A stretch of 64,000 nt of DNA from JAHDVS01 sp964370985 (GCA_964370985.1 CAYJLE010000001.1:62001-126000), one strand, 5' to 3'. Shown: positions 25,153 to 33,627, numbered from the stretch's first letter. The notes: generated by a model not told the origin, from the letters alone. Numbers and translations: made by a program.

Positions 25153-27231
25153 TCACCGGACGCCTCCCCCGTCGCGGCGGTCGATCGCGGCGAGCACCGT
25201 CTCGGGCATCAGCGGCAGCTCGGTCACCTGGATTCCGAGCGAGCCGAGCGCGTTGCCGATCGCGGCCGGGACGGGCGGGAGCGCGGTCTCGCCGAGGCCG
25301 TGAACCTCGGCGCCGGGCTTCGTGAGCAGATCGTGGGTCAGGGTCGCCGGCAGGTCGGCGAGCGACGGGATCTCGTAGTCGGAGAGGTTCGCGTTCACGA
25401 CCTGGCCGTCGGCGAACGCGACCGCCTCGAACAGAGCCGAGCCCAGCCCCATGATCATCGAGCCCTCGTTCTGGAGCTCCGCGCCGGGCGGGTTGACGAC
25501 CCGGCCAGCGTAGACGGCGGCGTGGAGGCGGACGACCTCGACGAGGCCGGTCTCCTCGTCGACGCGCACCTCGGCGGCGGCGGCACCCTGGTGCCAGTGC
25601 GAGGACGCGACGCCCTGACCGGTGTCCGGGTCGAGCCCGCCCGCGTTGCGAAACTCGCCGACGCCGCGGCGGCCGTCCTTGCGCAGCTCGCGCACGGCCT
25701 CCTCGAGCGCGTTGCTCATCATGTAGGTCGAGCGGCTCGAGGTCGTCCGGGTGTCGTAGGGAACGATGTCGGTGTCGGGGTCGGGGAAGCTGATCTCCGA
25801 CGGGGAGGCGCCAAGCAGCTCACCGGCCACGAGCGAGAGCGCGCGGCGGGAGCCCTGGCCGAGCTCGGCGGTCGCGCAGCGGATCGTATAGCCGCCGCCG
25901 TCGGCTGCCTCGACGGCGATCTGGGCACGGCTCGGTGTCTGCATGCCCTTCAGGAGCACGCACAGCCCCTTACCGGCCCGCCCCTCGCTCCAGCCGACCG
26001 CGGCGGCGGCCCGCTCCAGACACTCGGCAAAATGGACGTCGTGAACCGTCTCCCCGGTGCAGAAGACGTCCCCGTCGCGCAGAACGTTGCGTAGCCGTAG
26101 CTCGAGCGGGTCGAGGCCGAGGCGGTCGGCGAGCAGGTCCATGGCCCGCTCGGAGGCCCAGGCCGCCTGCGTTGCCCCGAAGCCCCGGTAGGCGCCGTTC
26201 GGGGGCCGGTTCGTGTAGACGCAGCGGGACTCGACGTGGACGTGCGGGATCCGGTAGGGCCCGACCGCGGAGTAGCCGATCTTCTGGGCGACGCCGGGCC
26301 CGCAGTCGGCGTACGCGCCGGTGTCGATCCACGAGTCGACGCGTTTCGCGACGAGCGTCCCGTCCGCTGTCGCGCCGAGCTTCACCGTGAGCAGGGCCGG
26401 GTGGCGGTTGTTCGTCACCCATTCCTCGCTGCGGGGCAGCACGCAGCGCACCGGGCGGCCGGCCTTGCGCGCGAGCGCCGCGGTCAGCGCCTCGAGGTGG
26501 ACGAACGTCTTGGCGCCGAACGACCCGCCCATCGGCGGCACGACCACGCGGACGTCCTCCTCGGCGAGGCCGAAGACGCGGGCGATGTCGGAGCGCACGT
26601 TGAACGGGGTGTGGGTGCCCGTCCAGAGCTCGAGCCGCCCGCCCTCCCAGCGGGCGAGGCACGCGTGGGGCTCCATCGGGGCCTGCTGGGCCGCGGGCGT
26701 GCGGAACGTCTCCTCGACCACGACGTCGGCCTGCTCGAGCCCGGCCTCGAAGTCGCCGTGCAGGATCCGGAAGCGATGGCAGACGTTCGTGCCCTGCTCG
26801 GGGCGGATGCCGAAGTAGGCGGCGTCGTTGTCGGAGATCCTGATCCGCTCGTGCACGAGCACGCTCCCGGCGAGCGCCTCCTCGAGGCCGTTGACGGCGG
26901 GCAACTCCTCGTACTCGACCTCGATCAGCGAGAGCGCCTCCTCGGCCTCTGCCGCCGTCGCCGCGGCGACGGCGGCGACCGGGTCGCCCGCGTAGAGCGC
27001 CCGGTCGAGCGCGAGCACCGTCTGGTCTCGGATCTGGCAGCCGTAGGCGCCGAGCCCGCGCACGTCGTCCGGCGTGAGCGCGACGGCTCCGGCGGGCAGC
27101 GCGGACGCGTCGACGCGCACGATCCGGGCATGAGGGTACGACGAGCGGAGGATGCGGGCGTGCAGCATTCCGGGCAGCTCGCGATCCTGCGAGTAGCGCA
27201 CGCGGCCGAGCAGGATCGACTCCCGGCTCAC
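25153..27231 (-). CDS. module B molybdopterin-binding large subunit
   Basis: This 692-residue Mo subunit is equal in length to the module A paralogue. PPMGGSFGAKTF, RCVYTNRPPNGAYRGFG, YDTRTTSSRSTYMM and HGLGETALPP are present, the last with the catalytic Glu. GTG 27231 overlaps the FAD-subunit stop (GTGA). Strong similarity across the whole length to 17350-19428 shows duplication. Conserved loop residues around YDTRTTSSRSTYMM suggest similar substrates. Confidence 0.9.
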   Translation of the reverse strand: MSRESILLGRVRYSQDRELPGMLHARILRSSYPHARIVRVDASALPAGAVALTPDDVRGLGAYGCQIRDQTVLALDRALYAGDPVAAVAAATAAEAEEALSLIEVEYEELPAVNGLEEALAGSVLVHERIRISDNDAAYFGIRPEQGTNVCHRFRILHGDFEAGLEQADVVVEETFRTPAAQQAPMEPHACLARWEGGRLELWTGTHTPFNVRSDIARVFGLAEEDVRVVVPPMGGSFGAKTFVHLEALTAALARKAGRPVRCVLPRSEEWVTNNRHPALLTVKLGATADGTLVAKRVDSWIDTGAYADCGPGVAQKIGYSAVGPYRIPHVHVESRCVYTNRPPNGAYRGFGATQAAWASERAMDLLADRLGLDPLELRLRNVLRDGDVFCTGETVHDVHFAECLERAAAAVGWSEGRAGKGLCVLLKGMQTPSRAQIAVEAADGGGYTIRCATAELGQGSRRALSLVAGELLGASPSEISFPDPDTDIVPYDTRTTSSRSTYMMSNALEEAVRELRKDGRRGVGEFRNAGGLDPDTGQGVASSHWHQGAAAAEVRVDEETGLVEVVRLHAAVYAGRVVNPPGAELQNEGSMIMGLGSALFEAVAFADGQVVNANLSDYEIPSLADLPATLTHDLLTKPGAEVHGLGETALPPVPAAIGNALGSLGIQVTELPLMPETVLAAIDRRDGGGVR

Positions 27232-28031
27232 GCCGCGAGCTCCTCGAGCGCGCGGCGCACCTCGACGGCGATCACCCGCTTGCGGTAGGCGGCCGAGCCG
27301 CGCACGTCCGCGATCGGCTCGATCGCGTCCGCGTAGCGGCGGCCGATCTCGGCCGCGTCGCCGTCCCGGCACAGCTCGGGGAAGTGTTGGGGCCGCCCGG
27401 CCACGGCGCCGACGACGACGCGCGTCTCCCCGCCCCGCCGCACCGCGGCGACCGCAACGCAGGGGCGGTCCTCGTGGGAGCGCGTGCGGAACTTGCGGTA
27501 GACGGCCCGGTCGGCGCGCGGCACGCGCACCTCGACGATCAGCTCGTCAGGGCGCAGGGAGGTCTCGTAGTAGCCGGTGATCAGCTCCTCGACCGGGATC
27601 TCGCGCGCCCCGGCCGCGCTGCGCGCCACCGCCCGGGCGCCGAGGGCGCAGAGCATCGCCGGCGGGTCGGACGCGTAGTCGGCGTCCGCGAGCACGCCGC
27701 CCACGGTCGCCTGGTTTCGCACCCGGGGGCTGGCGACGACGCCGAAGGCCCGCGCGACGGCCGGCCACCCCTCCCGGACGAGCGGCGAGAGCTCGACGTC
27801 GCGGTGCCGTACCATCGCTCCGAGCCGCAGCACCTCGCCGCCCTCGATTCCGCCGAGCGCGGCGATCCGCGCCAGCGACAGAAGGCAGGCCGGCTCGACG
27901 AGCCGCTGGTTCAGGAGCACGGCGAGGAACGTGCCCCCGGCGATCGGCATCGCCTCGTCGCCCCGCTCGGACCGCAGGGCGAGCGCCTCCTCGAGCGAAG
28001 ACGGCGCGAGCCACTCCGGGGCGGCCCTCAC
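27228..28031 (-). CDS. module B FAD-binding subunit of xanthine dehydrogenase-family enzyme
   Basis: This 267-residue FAD subunit has AGGTFLAVLLNQRL and ASPRVRNQATVGGVLADAD as FAD-binding motifs and the C-terminal end VEVRRALEELAA. GTG 28031 overlaps the HD-protein stop (GTGA), and its own stop overlaps the large subunit start (GTGA). It is the paralogue of 19425-20231. Confidence 0.88.
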   Translation of the reverse strand: MRAAPEWLAPSSLEEALALRSERGDEAMPIAGGTFLAVLLNQRLVEPACLLSLARIAALGGIEGGEVLRLGAMVRHRDVELSPLVREGWPAVARAFGVVASPRVRNQATVGGVLADADYASDPPAMLCALGARAVARSAAGAREIPVEELITGYYETSLRPDELIVEVRVPRADRAVYRKFRTRSHEDRPCVAVAAVRRGGETRVVVGAVAGRPQHFPELCRDGDAAEIGRRYADAIEPIADVRGSAAYRKRVIAVEVRRALEELAA

Positions 28032-28591
28032 CCGCGGGCCGCCACTTCCCGGTCGATCAGCGCGATCGCCTGCTCGTAGAGGGGGCGGGCCAGCTCCCGC
28101 GCGCGCTCGATGCGGATCCGCTCGAGCATCCGCCGATGCTGGGCCTTCGCGCGCTCGGCGCTGCAGCGCCCCTTCGTGTACCAGCCGAGCACGAGCTCGC
28201 CGTTCGTCTCGAGGAACGAGAGCGAGTCCGCGGCCTGGACGAGGTCGGCGTCCGGAGTGCCGCCGATCTCGTGCAGCTCGATCAGCTCGCGCACGCGCGC
28301 GACCAGCTCCTCGCCGGCCCCCTGCCCGACAAGCCAGTCCCCGACGATCAGAGCGGACCGCTCCGAGTGCGCCTTGCGGTAGTCCTCGTCGTGCGCGGCC
28401 ATCGTGCCCGGGTCGAACTCGGGGCCGCCGGGAAAGAAGCGCTCCATGTCGTGGGTGAGCGCGGTCAGCACGAGCGCCTCGTCCGCGCCCGGCTCGAGCA
28501 CGAGCAGCCAGTCGCGCGCCCGCTCGAGATGGTGCGCGTTCCAGTAGGGGCGGATCCACTCCTCCGCGTGCTGGATCAGGTTGCTCTTCAC
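28028..28591 (-). CDS. HD-domain protein
   Basis: This is a 187-residue metal-dependent HD-superfamily protein. His21 begins the helix HLERARDW, the HD pair is His47-Asp48 (THDMERFFPG), HSERSALIVGDWL follows, and a later Asp (VQAADSLSF) completes the site. Members are phosphohydrolases or lyases. Here it is wedged between the ATP-grasp subunit and the Mo-enzyme genes and overlaps both (GTGA). It might therefore hydrolyse or release a phosphorylated intermediate made by the dikinase-like pair (inference). Confidence 0.75.
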   Translation of the reverse strand: MKSNLIQHAEEWIRPYWNAHHLERARDWLLVLEPGADEALVLTALTHDMERFFPGGPEFDPGTMAAHDEDYRKAHSERSALIVGDWLVGQGAGEELVARVRELIELHEIGGTPDADLVQAADSLSFLETNGELVLGWYTKGRCSAERAKAQHRRMLERIRIERARELARPLYEQAIALIDREVAARG

Positions 28592-29406
28592 AGCGTCGTC
28601 ACCGGTCGCGACTGGAGCAGGAGGATCTCGCCGCCGGCGATCGCCCACTCGACGTCCTGGGGCTGCCCGAAATGCTCCTCGAGCCCGCGCCCGAGCTCGG
28701 CGAGCCGCTCGAGCTCGCCCGGCGTGAGCACGCCGCCGTTCGGGAGCTGCTCGCGCTTGACGGCGCCGGCCCGGTCGGTGACGTAATGGTCGGGCGTGAC
28801 CTCTCCGGAGACGACCTGCTCGCCGAGGCCGAGCACCGCCTCGATGATCATCTGGTCGCGCCGGCGCTGCACGGGGTCGACGGTGAAGATCACACCCGCC
28901 TTCTCCGCGTCGACCATCCGCTGCACGACGACGGCCATGCCGAGGTCGTCGAGCGAGCCCTTGTGGCCGCGGTAGAAGAGCGCCCGCTCGCTGAAGAACG
29001 ACGCCCAGCACTCGACCACCCGCACGCAGACGTCACCGGTGCCGACGACGCCGAGGTACGTCTCCTGCTGGCCCGCGAAGCTGGCTGCCTCCGAGTCCTC
29101 CGCCGTCGCGGAGGAGCGGACCGCGACGGAGCCGCCGCCGAGCCGCTCGTACGCGGACGCGATCTCCTCCCGCGGCGGCTCGGCGGCGAGCACGAGCTCC
29201 TGCGCCTCCGCGTGCGCGCCCGCGACCGCGAGCCCGCGCAGGCGCTCCCCGTCGACCGAGGCCTCGAGCACGCCGGCCGGGATCACGAACCCGGGCGGCA
29301 CCGGCAGGCCCGCCGCCGTCATCGCGGCCAGGCTCGCGCCCTTGCCGCCCGCGACGCGCACGTCGCGGCAGGGCTCGTCGGCGAACCAGACGACCTGCGA
29401 GCCCAT
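28588..29406 (-). CDS. ATP-grasp PEP/pyruvate-binding protein, phenylphosphate synthase beta-like
   Basis: This 272-residue protein corresponds to the N-terminal ATP-binding half of PEP synthase alone. Lys22 lies in AGGKGASLAAM, followed by VAVRSSATAEDSEAASFAGQ, GVIFTVDP, EAVLGLGEQVVSGEVTPDHY and DVEWAIAGGEILLLQSRPV. It lacks the phosphohistidine and PEP-binding domains, which is how the ATP-binding subunit of phenylphosphate synthase is built (there about 40 kDa, here about 29 kDa). It should phosphorylate the His of the 577-residue partners. ATG 29406 shares a base with the cyclase stop (TGATG). Confidence 0.85.
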   Translation of the reverse strand: MGSQVVWFADEPCRDVRVAGGKGASLAAMTAAGLPVPPGFVIPAGVLEASVDGERLRGLAVAGAHAEAQELVLAAEPPREEIASAYERLGGGSVAVRSSATAEDSEAASFAGQQETYLGVVGTGDVCVRVVECWASFFSERALFYRGHKGSLDDLGMAVVVQRMVDAEKAGVIFTVDPVQRRRDQMIIEAVLGLGEQVVSGEVTPDHYVTDRAGAVKREQLPNGGVLTPGELERLAELGRGLEEHFGQPQDVEWAIAGGEILLLQSRPVTTL

Positions 29407-30125
29407 CACTCCTCGATGATGGCGACCGCGCGCACCGGCGCGGCGGTCGTGCCGATCCACTTGACGGGCAGGACGGACAGCTTGAAGCCGTGCGGCGGGA
29501 GCTGGTCGAGGTTCATCAGATTCTCGAGGTGCCAGTAATCCTCGTCGATCATGACACGGTGGGCCTCCCAGAAGTGCTTCGTCTCGAACATCGCCCAGAC
29601 GGGCGGGTCGAACGTGATCGCGTCGATTCCCATCATGCGGACGCCCTGCGCGATCAGGTGGCGGGTGGCCTCCGCGGTCATCCCGCAGTGGTCGGTCCGG
29701 TAACGCTCCTCGGTGTTGTACGCCCCGGCGCCGGTGTGGATCAGGACGATGTCGCGTTCCTTGAGCGTGTAGCCGATCGCTGCGAGCGCCGCGTCGATGT
29801 CCTCCGGCATGATCCGGTACCCCGACGGCCGGTCCCGGAAGTCGAGGACGACGCCGTCCGAGTAGCAGTACTCGAGCGGGATCCCCTCGACGCCGGGGGA
29901 GTCGGGCCCGCGCAGGTGCTTGACCGCGTCGCAGTGGGAGCCGACGTGGTCGTTCTGGATCACGAGGTAGCTGGCGGTCAGCCAGTCCACGCCATGCTCG
30001 GCGGCGCCGATCCGCTCGGCGAACTCCTGCCAGCTCTCGTACATGACGAGCGTCGGCGGCGGCACGCGCGGGAACGTCAGCATGTCGCGGTGCACGGGCA
30101 TGGACAGGTCGACGAGCCTCGTCAT
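29406..30125 (-). CDS. cyclase-family metal hydrolase (kynurenine formamidase-like)
   Basis: This is a 239-residue protein of the PF04199 cyclase family. The metal-binding motif appears as NDHVGSHCDAVKHL (HxGxHxDxxxH), with the later catalytic His in GVRMMGIDAITFD and further. Known members hydrolyse isatin, N-formylkynurenine or cyclic amides, so ring opening of a heterocycle is plausible here. ATG 30125 overlaps the GntR stop (ATGA), and its stop overlaps the ATP-grasp gene. Confidence 0.87.
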   Translation of the reverse strand: MTRLVDLSMPVHRDMLTFPRVPPPTLVMYESWQEFAERIGAAEHGVDWLTASYLVIQNDHVGSHCDAVKHLRGPDSPGVEGIPLEYCYSDGVVLDFRDRPSGYRIMPEDIDAALAAIGYTLKERDIVLIHTGAGAYNTEERYRTDHCGMTAEATRHLIAQGVRMMGIDAITFDPPVWAMFETKHFWEAHRVMIDEDYWHLENLMNLDQLPPHGFKLSVLPVKWIGTTAAPVRAVAIIEE

Positions 30126-30769
30126 TCGGTTCCTCCTCCGAGCAGGAGCTCGCCGTACTCCTCGATGTGGCGGCGGATCGCGCGGCCGGCCCGCTCCGGA
30201 TCGCGCTCGGCGAGCGCGGCCAGAACGGGCTCGTGGGTGTCGGCGAGCTCGTGATGGTCGATTCCGGTCTTCGTGGCGGTGATGATCGTGCGCGCCTCGA
30301 CGCGCAGCGAGGCCCACACGTCCGCGAGCGTGCGGTTTCCGGACGCCTCCACGATCAGGCGGTGGAAGCGCACGTCGTGCTCGACGAGGCGGTGGAGGTC
30401 GCCGTCGGCGGCCGCCTCCCGCATGGCCGCGAGCTCGGCCGCGAGCGGGCCGACGTCGCCGTCGAGCCGGATCGCGGCCTCCCGCGCCGCGACCTCCTCG
30501 ATCGCGGCCCTGACCGGGTAGATCTCGGCCAGCTCGGCCATCGAGATCTCACGCACGCGCGAGCCGCGAAACGGCACCGACTCGACGAAGCGCAGGAGCT
30601 CGAGGTCGCGCAGCGCCTCCCGCACGGGCGCCTGGCTCGTACCGAGCTCCTGCGCGATCCGGGTCTCGACGAGCCGGTCGCCGGGGCGGTACTCGCCGGA
30701 GAGGATCCGCTCGAGCAGGAGCTCCTTCACCTGCTCGCGCAGGACGGTTCGCGTGACGGCGGCGCTCAC
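30122..30769 (-). CDS. GntR-family regulator with FCD domain
   Basis: This is a 215-residue regulator. The N-terminal winged helix-turn-helix (LSGEYRPGDRLVE, LGTSQAPVREALRDLE) spans about residues 10-75. The all-helical FCD ligand domain follows, with the metal or ligand residues Asp and His of EHDVRFHRLIVEASGN and THEPVLAAL. GTG 30769 overlaps the PpsA-like stop (GTGA). It is embedded in module B and is the likely repressor acting on the palindromes at 22015-22026 and 32534-32545, with a pathway acid as likely ligand (inference). Confidence 0.88.
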   Translation of the reverse strand: MSAAVTRTVLREQVKELLLERILSGEYRPGDRLVETRIAQELGTSQAPVREALRDLELLRFVESVPFRGSRVREISMAELAEIYPVRAAIEEVAAREAAIRLDGDVGPLAAELAAMREAAADGDLHRLVEHDVRFHRLIVEASGNRTLADVWASLRVEARTIITATKTGIDHHELADTHEPVLAALAERDPERAGRAIRRHIEEYGELLLGGGTE

Positions 30770-32499
30770 GACAGGATCTCGACCACCCCGGTCGAGCCGT
30801 TGACACGGACGCGGTCGCCGGTCGCGATCCGCTCGGTCGCGGTGGAGGTGCCGACGACCGCGGGGATCCCGAACTCGCGCGAGACGACGGCCGGGTGAGC
30901 GGCGACGCCGCCGGCATCGGTGACGAGGCCCGCGATCTTCGTGAACAGCACGACCCACGCGGGGTTCGTCATCCGGCAGACGAGGATCTCTCCTTCCTTC
31001 ACCTGGTCGAACTCCTCGAGCGACGAGACGAGGCGCGCGGTCCCTTCCGCGATCCCGGGCGACGCGGCGAGGCCGGTGAGCCGGTCGAGCGTCTCGGGCG
31101 GCTTGCGGTGGAACTTCTCGGGGAAGCCCCAGAGCGTGTAGTAGGGGAACGCGAGCTGAGACTCGGTCGCGGTGCCGACCCAGTCGGGCGGGCGGATCGC
31201 GAACGCGGCCTCCCGCTGGTCCCTGCGCGCCGAGGCGGCCGCGCGGGCGTCGAAGGCCTCGCCGCTGCCGACGAGCGCGCGCAGCTCGTTGTAGCGCAGG
31301 AACATCACGTCCTCGGGGTCGTCGAGCACGCCGGCGTGCACGAGCTTGCGCCCGATCGCGACGAGCACGAGGCGCACCCGGGCGTTCGTGCCCTGGTCGA
31401 TGAAGAAGTGGTGGTCGGGCGTGAGCGGGTTCATGCGCAGGGAGAGGTCGAGCGCGGCCTGGAGCCTGTCGCGGCCCTCGCCGGCGGGGACGCCGTCCAT
31501 CAGTTCGCGGATCGCCGACTCGAGATCGGCTTTGACGGCAGCGAGCGCGGCCGCGTAGTCGTAGTCGGTCTCGAGGTAGCCACGGACGGCCTCCAGGATC
31601 GGAGCCGGGCTCTCACGCCACGTCGGGTACACGAACTCGTGCGACCAGATCGCCTTGTTGCCGAACTCCTCCTGGTAGGGGCGCAGGCGCTCGGCGACGA
31701 ACCGCTGGCCGCGCTCGGAGCCCTCGAGCGCGGCCAGCACGCCGGCCGCGGATTCCCCCGCGTGGAAGGCGGCGTTCAGCTCGGCGTCGCCCTTGATCTC
31801 CTCCTTCATCCGCCACAGCGCCTCGATCGAGTCCCAGTTGCGGTCGTCGACCGAGCTCTGCAGCCGCCCGGGGAGGTCGGGGTCGACGTCGCCCTTGACC
31901 TCCTGGATCGTCCCGTTCAGGGCCATCGTGGCCGAGAACTGGGCGAAGTTGAGCATCCAGTGGATCTTCCAGTGGCGGTCGTGGATGTCGATCGCATCCT
32001 CGAGCAGCACGGCCAGCTCGACGAGACCGGCGGCGTCCATGTCGTAGCCGTCGAGGTAGGCGAAGTTCCGCTCGATCTCCGGACGCAGGCGCTCGCGCCA
32101 CCAGTCGAGGAAGTTGAGCGCGTAGTGGGGGAGCACCGCGCCCAGGTAGGGTCCGATCCTTCCCGCGTAGCCGGCGTCGCGGGGCACGCGGGGGACGTAG
32201 CGGGCCTCGTACTCGGTGGCCTCCGCCCGCAGGTCCGGGTCGGCCCCGACCGCGGCCATGTACGCGTACCCGTTGATCTCCTTCATCACCCAGTCTGACG
32301 CGAACGGCGTGCCGAAGCGCCGGAACATGTGGTCGCAGGTCAGCCACCAGCCGCCGATGTCGAAGAACAGCGGCGAGACCGGGTTCGGGCAGTGGAGGTC
32401 GTCGAAGATCCAGAGGAGCTCGCGCTCCCCCTCCAGCCACTCGATCGGGAACTCGTCCGAGCCGTAGAAGCTACCGAGAACCTCCTCGCCAGCCGCCAT
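30766..32499 (-). CDS. module B phosphohistidine (PEP-utilising) protein, phenylphosphate synthase alpha-like
   Basis: This 577-residue protein is the same length as the module A paralogue and co-linear with it. The phosphohistidine motif reads TDAGGVAAHPAVVSREFGIP: His535 is kept, but the preceding Ser of the usual SH is Ala. The N-terminal region (WIFDDLHCPNPVSPLFFD, HWKIHWMLNFAQFSATMALN) matches the paralogue and presumably binds the substrate. Its ATP-grasp partner is encoded three genes downstream. ATG 32499 heads the eleven-gene module B transcript. Confidence 0.82.
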   Translation of the reverse strand: MAAGEEVLGSFYGSDEFPIEWLEGERELLWIFDDLHCPNPVSPLFFDIGGWWLTCDHMFRRFGTPFASDWVMKEINGYAYMAAVGADPDLRAEATEYEARYVPRVPRDAGYAGRIGPYLGAVLPHYALNFLDWWRERLRPEIERNFAYLDGYDMDAAGLVELAVLLEDAIDIHDRHWKIHWMLNFAQFSATMALNGTIQEVKGDVDPDLPGRLQSSVDDRNWDSIEALWRMKEEIKGDAELNAAFHAGESAAGVLAALEGSERGQRFVAERLRPYQEEFGNKAIWSHEFVYPTWRESPAPILEAVRGYLETDYDYAAALAAVKADLESAIRELMDGVPAGEGRDRLQAALDLSLRMNPLTPDHHFFIDQGTNARVRLVLVAIGRKLVHAGVLDDPEDVMFLRYNELRALVGSGEAFDARAAASARRDQREAAFAIRPPDWVGTATESQLAFPYYTLWGFPEKFHRKPPETLDRLTGLAASPGIAEGTARLVSSLEEFDQVKEGEILVCRMTNPAWVVLFTKIAGLVTDAGGVAAHPAVVSREFGIPAVVGTSTATERIATGDRVRVNGSTGVVEILS

Positions 32500-32533
32500 C
32501 TCGCTCTCCCTTCGTCGGCATCACGACCGTGTC

Positions 32534-32563
32534 ATCATCGATGATCGATTAGGATCCCGTCAA
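32534..32563 (-). promoter_or_regulatory. module B promoter with 12-bp palindromic operator, shared with divergent SDR
   Basis: On the minus strand, TTGACG (32563-32558), an 18-base spacer and GATGAT (32539-32534) form the promoter. ATCATCGATGAT occupies 32534-32545. The flank CGATTA next to the palindrome and GGTTGAC at the -35 are shared with module A. On the plus strand TAGGAT (32550-32555) inside the spacer is a candidate -10 for the SDR at 32567, so one bound repressor could silence both directions. Confidence 0.7.
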
Positions 32564-32566
32564 CCG

Positions 32567-33328
32567 ATGACCCGCCTCGAGGGACGTAGGGCGCTCGTCA
32601 CGGGCGGAGGCTCGGGGATCGGCCGCGCCACCGCGCTTCGGCTCGCCGCGGAGGGCGCATCCGTCTGCGTCGCCGGGCGCCGCCCGCAGCCGCTCGACGA
32701 GACGGTCGCCGCGATCGAGGCGACCGGGGGCCGGGCGGTCGCGGTTGCCGGCGACGTGTCGGTCGAGGCGGATGCGGAACGGATGGTCGAGGAGACCGCA
32801 GCCGCGTTCGGCGGCATCGACGTGCTCGTCAACAACGCGGGCTCGATCAGGCGCAACGTGCCGCTGCACGAGACCCCGAACGAGCGCTGGGAGCAGATGC
32901 TGGCCGCGAACCTGACGAGCGTGTTCCTCGTCACCCGCGCCGCGCTGCGCCGCATGCTCGCAGCAGACGGCGACCGCTCGATCGTCAACGTGGCCTCCAC
33001 GTTCGCGTTCTGGAACGCCGTCGGCGTCTCCCCCTACGCGGCCGCGAAGGGCGGCGTCGTCGCTCTCACCCGGTCGCTCGCGGTCGAGTACGCGCAAGCG
33101 GGGATCCGCGCGAACTGCGTCTGCCCGGCCGTCGTCCGCACGCCGCTCTCGCTCGTCGACCGCGACAACTTCGAGGAGCTCCTGCCGGCGCTCGTCGGTT
33201 CTCACCCGCTCGGCCGGCTCGGCGAGCCGGAGGACGTGGCGTCCGCCGTCGCCTATTTCGCGTCCGCTGACGCCGGCTGGGTGACCGGCGTCGTCATGAA
33301 CGTCGACGGCGGCTACACGGCCCGCTGA
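32567..33328 (+). CDS. short-chain dehydrogenase/reductase (SDR)
   Basis: This is a 253-residue classical SDR. TGGGSGIGRA is near residues 12-21, NNAG near 85, Ser in NVASTFAFW, and YAAAKGGVV carries Tyr and Lys. The C-terminus is MNVDGGYTAR. ATG 32567 comes 11 bases after a TAGGAT box, so the leader is a few bases at most. It is divergent from module B and shares its promoter region, which links it to the same regulon. Confidence 0.88.
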   Translation: MTRLEGRRALVTGGGSGIGRATALRLAAEGASVCVAGRRPQPLDETVAAIEATGGRAVAVAGDVSVEADAERMVEETAAAFGGIDVLVNNAGSIRRNVPLHETPNERWEQMLAANLTSVFLVTRAALRRMLAADGDRSIVNVASTFAFWNAVGVSPYAAAKGGVVALTRSLAVEYAQAGIRANCVCPAVVRTPLSLVDRDNFEELLPALVGSHPLGRLGEPEDVASAVAYFASADAGWVTGVVMNVDGGYTAR

Positions 33329-33337
33329 AGCTGCGAA

Positions 33338-33353
33338 GCCCGCCGGAGCGGGC
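33338..33353. terminator. short GC hairpin between SDR and tRNA-His
   Basis: GCCCGC and GCGGGC pair around the tetraloop CGGA, 10 bases after the SDR stop. No T-run follows on either strand, so termination here is possible but not strongly supported. The tRNA-His gene converges on it. Confidence 0.35.
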
Positions 33354-33361
33354 CTCGAGAG

Positions 33362-33435
33362 GGTGGCCGACGGGACTCGAACCCGCGACAGCCGGGACCA
33401 CAACCCGGGGCTCTACCAGCTGAGCTACGGCCACC
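33362..33435 (-). tRNA. tRNA-His(GTG)
   Basis: The cloverleaf is complete. The acceptor stem GTGGCCG pairs with CGGCCAC, the D arm is GCTCAGCTGGTAGAGC, the anticodon loop contains GTG (GTTGTGGTC) and the T arm is GCGGGTTCGAGTCCCGT. An extra genomic G at 33435 gives the G-1 that pairs with C73, the histidine identity element. CCA is not encoded. Confidence 0.95.
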
Positions 33436-33503
33436 GCGCCCTTCCCACTGTACCGCAGATGCCCCGGCGATCCCCGCGCCGCTCGGTGGTACGCTCGTGG
33501 GGG

Positions 33504-33576
33504 GCGCCTGTAGCTCAGGGGACAGAGCGGCGGCCTTCTAAGCCGCGGGTCGGGGGTTCGAATCCTCCCAGGCGCA
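33504..33576 (+). tRNA. tRNA-Arg(TCT)
   Basis: This is a 73-base cloverleaf: acceptor GCGCCTG with CAGGCGC, anticodon loop CTTCTAA (TCT), T loop GGTTCGAATCC and discriminator A. CCA is not encoded. Its last 28 bases are repeated at 41606-41633, marking it as the insertion site of the island that follows. Confidence 0.95.
33549..33576 (+). repeat. left attachment-type repeat (tRNA-Arg 3' end)
   Basis: This is the 3' 28 bases of tRNA-Arg(TCT). They match 41606-41633 with a single difference at position 6 (G here, A there). The tRNA stays intact at this end, as in integrase-mediated insertion into tRNA 3' ends. Confidence 0.75.
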
Positions 33577-33627
33577 CCTCGTGGCTCCCCGGAGACGAGC
33601 TACTCCGCCTGGGACTCGGACGCCGAC

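Noticed and set aside
17350..28031. Calling the two Mo-enzyme modules carbon monoxide dehydrogenases
   Set aside because: The subunit set matches, but the CO-dehydrogenase active-site loop (AYxCSFR) is absent from both large subunits, and the neighbouring genes point to an organic substrate.
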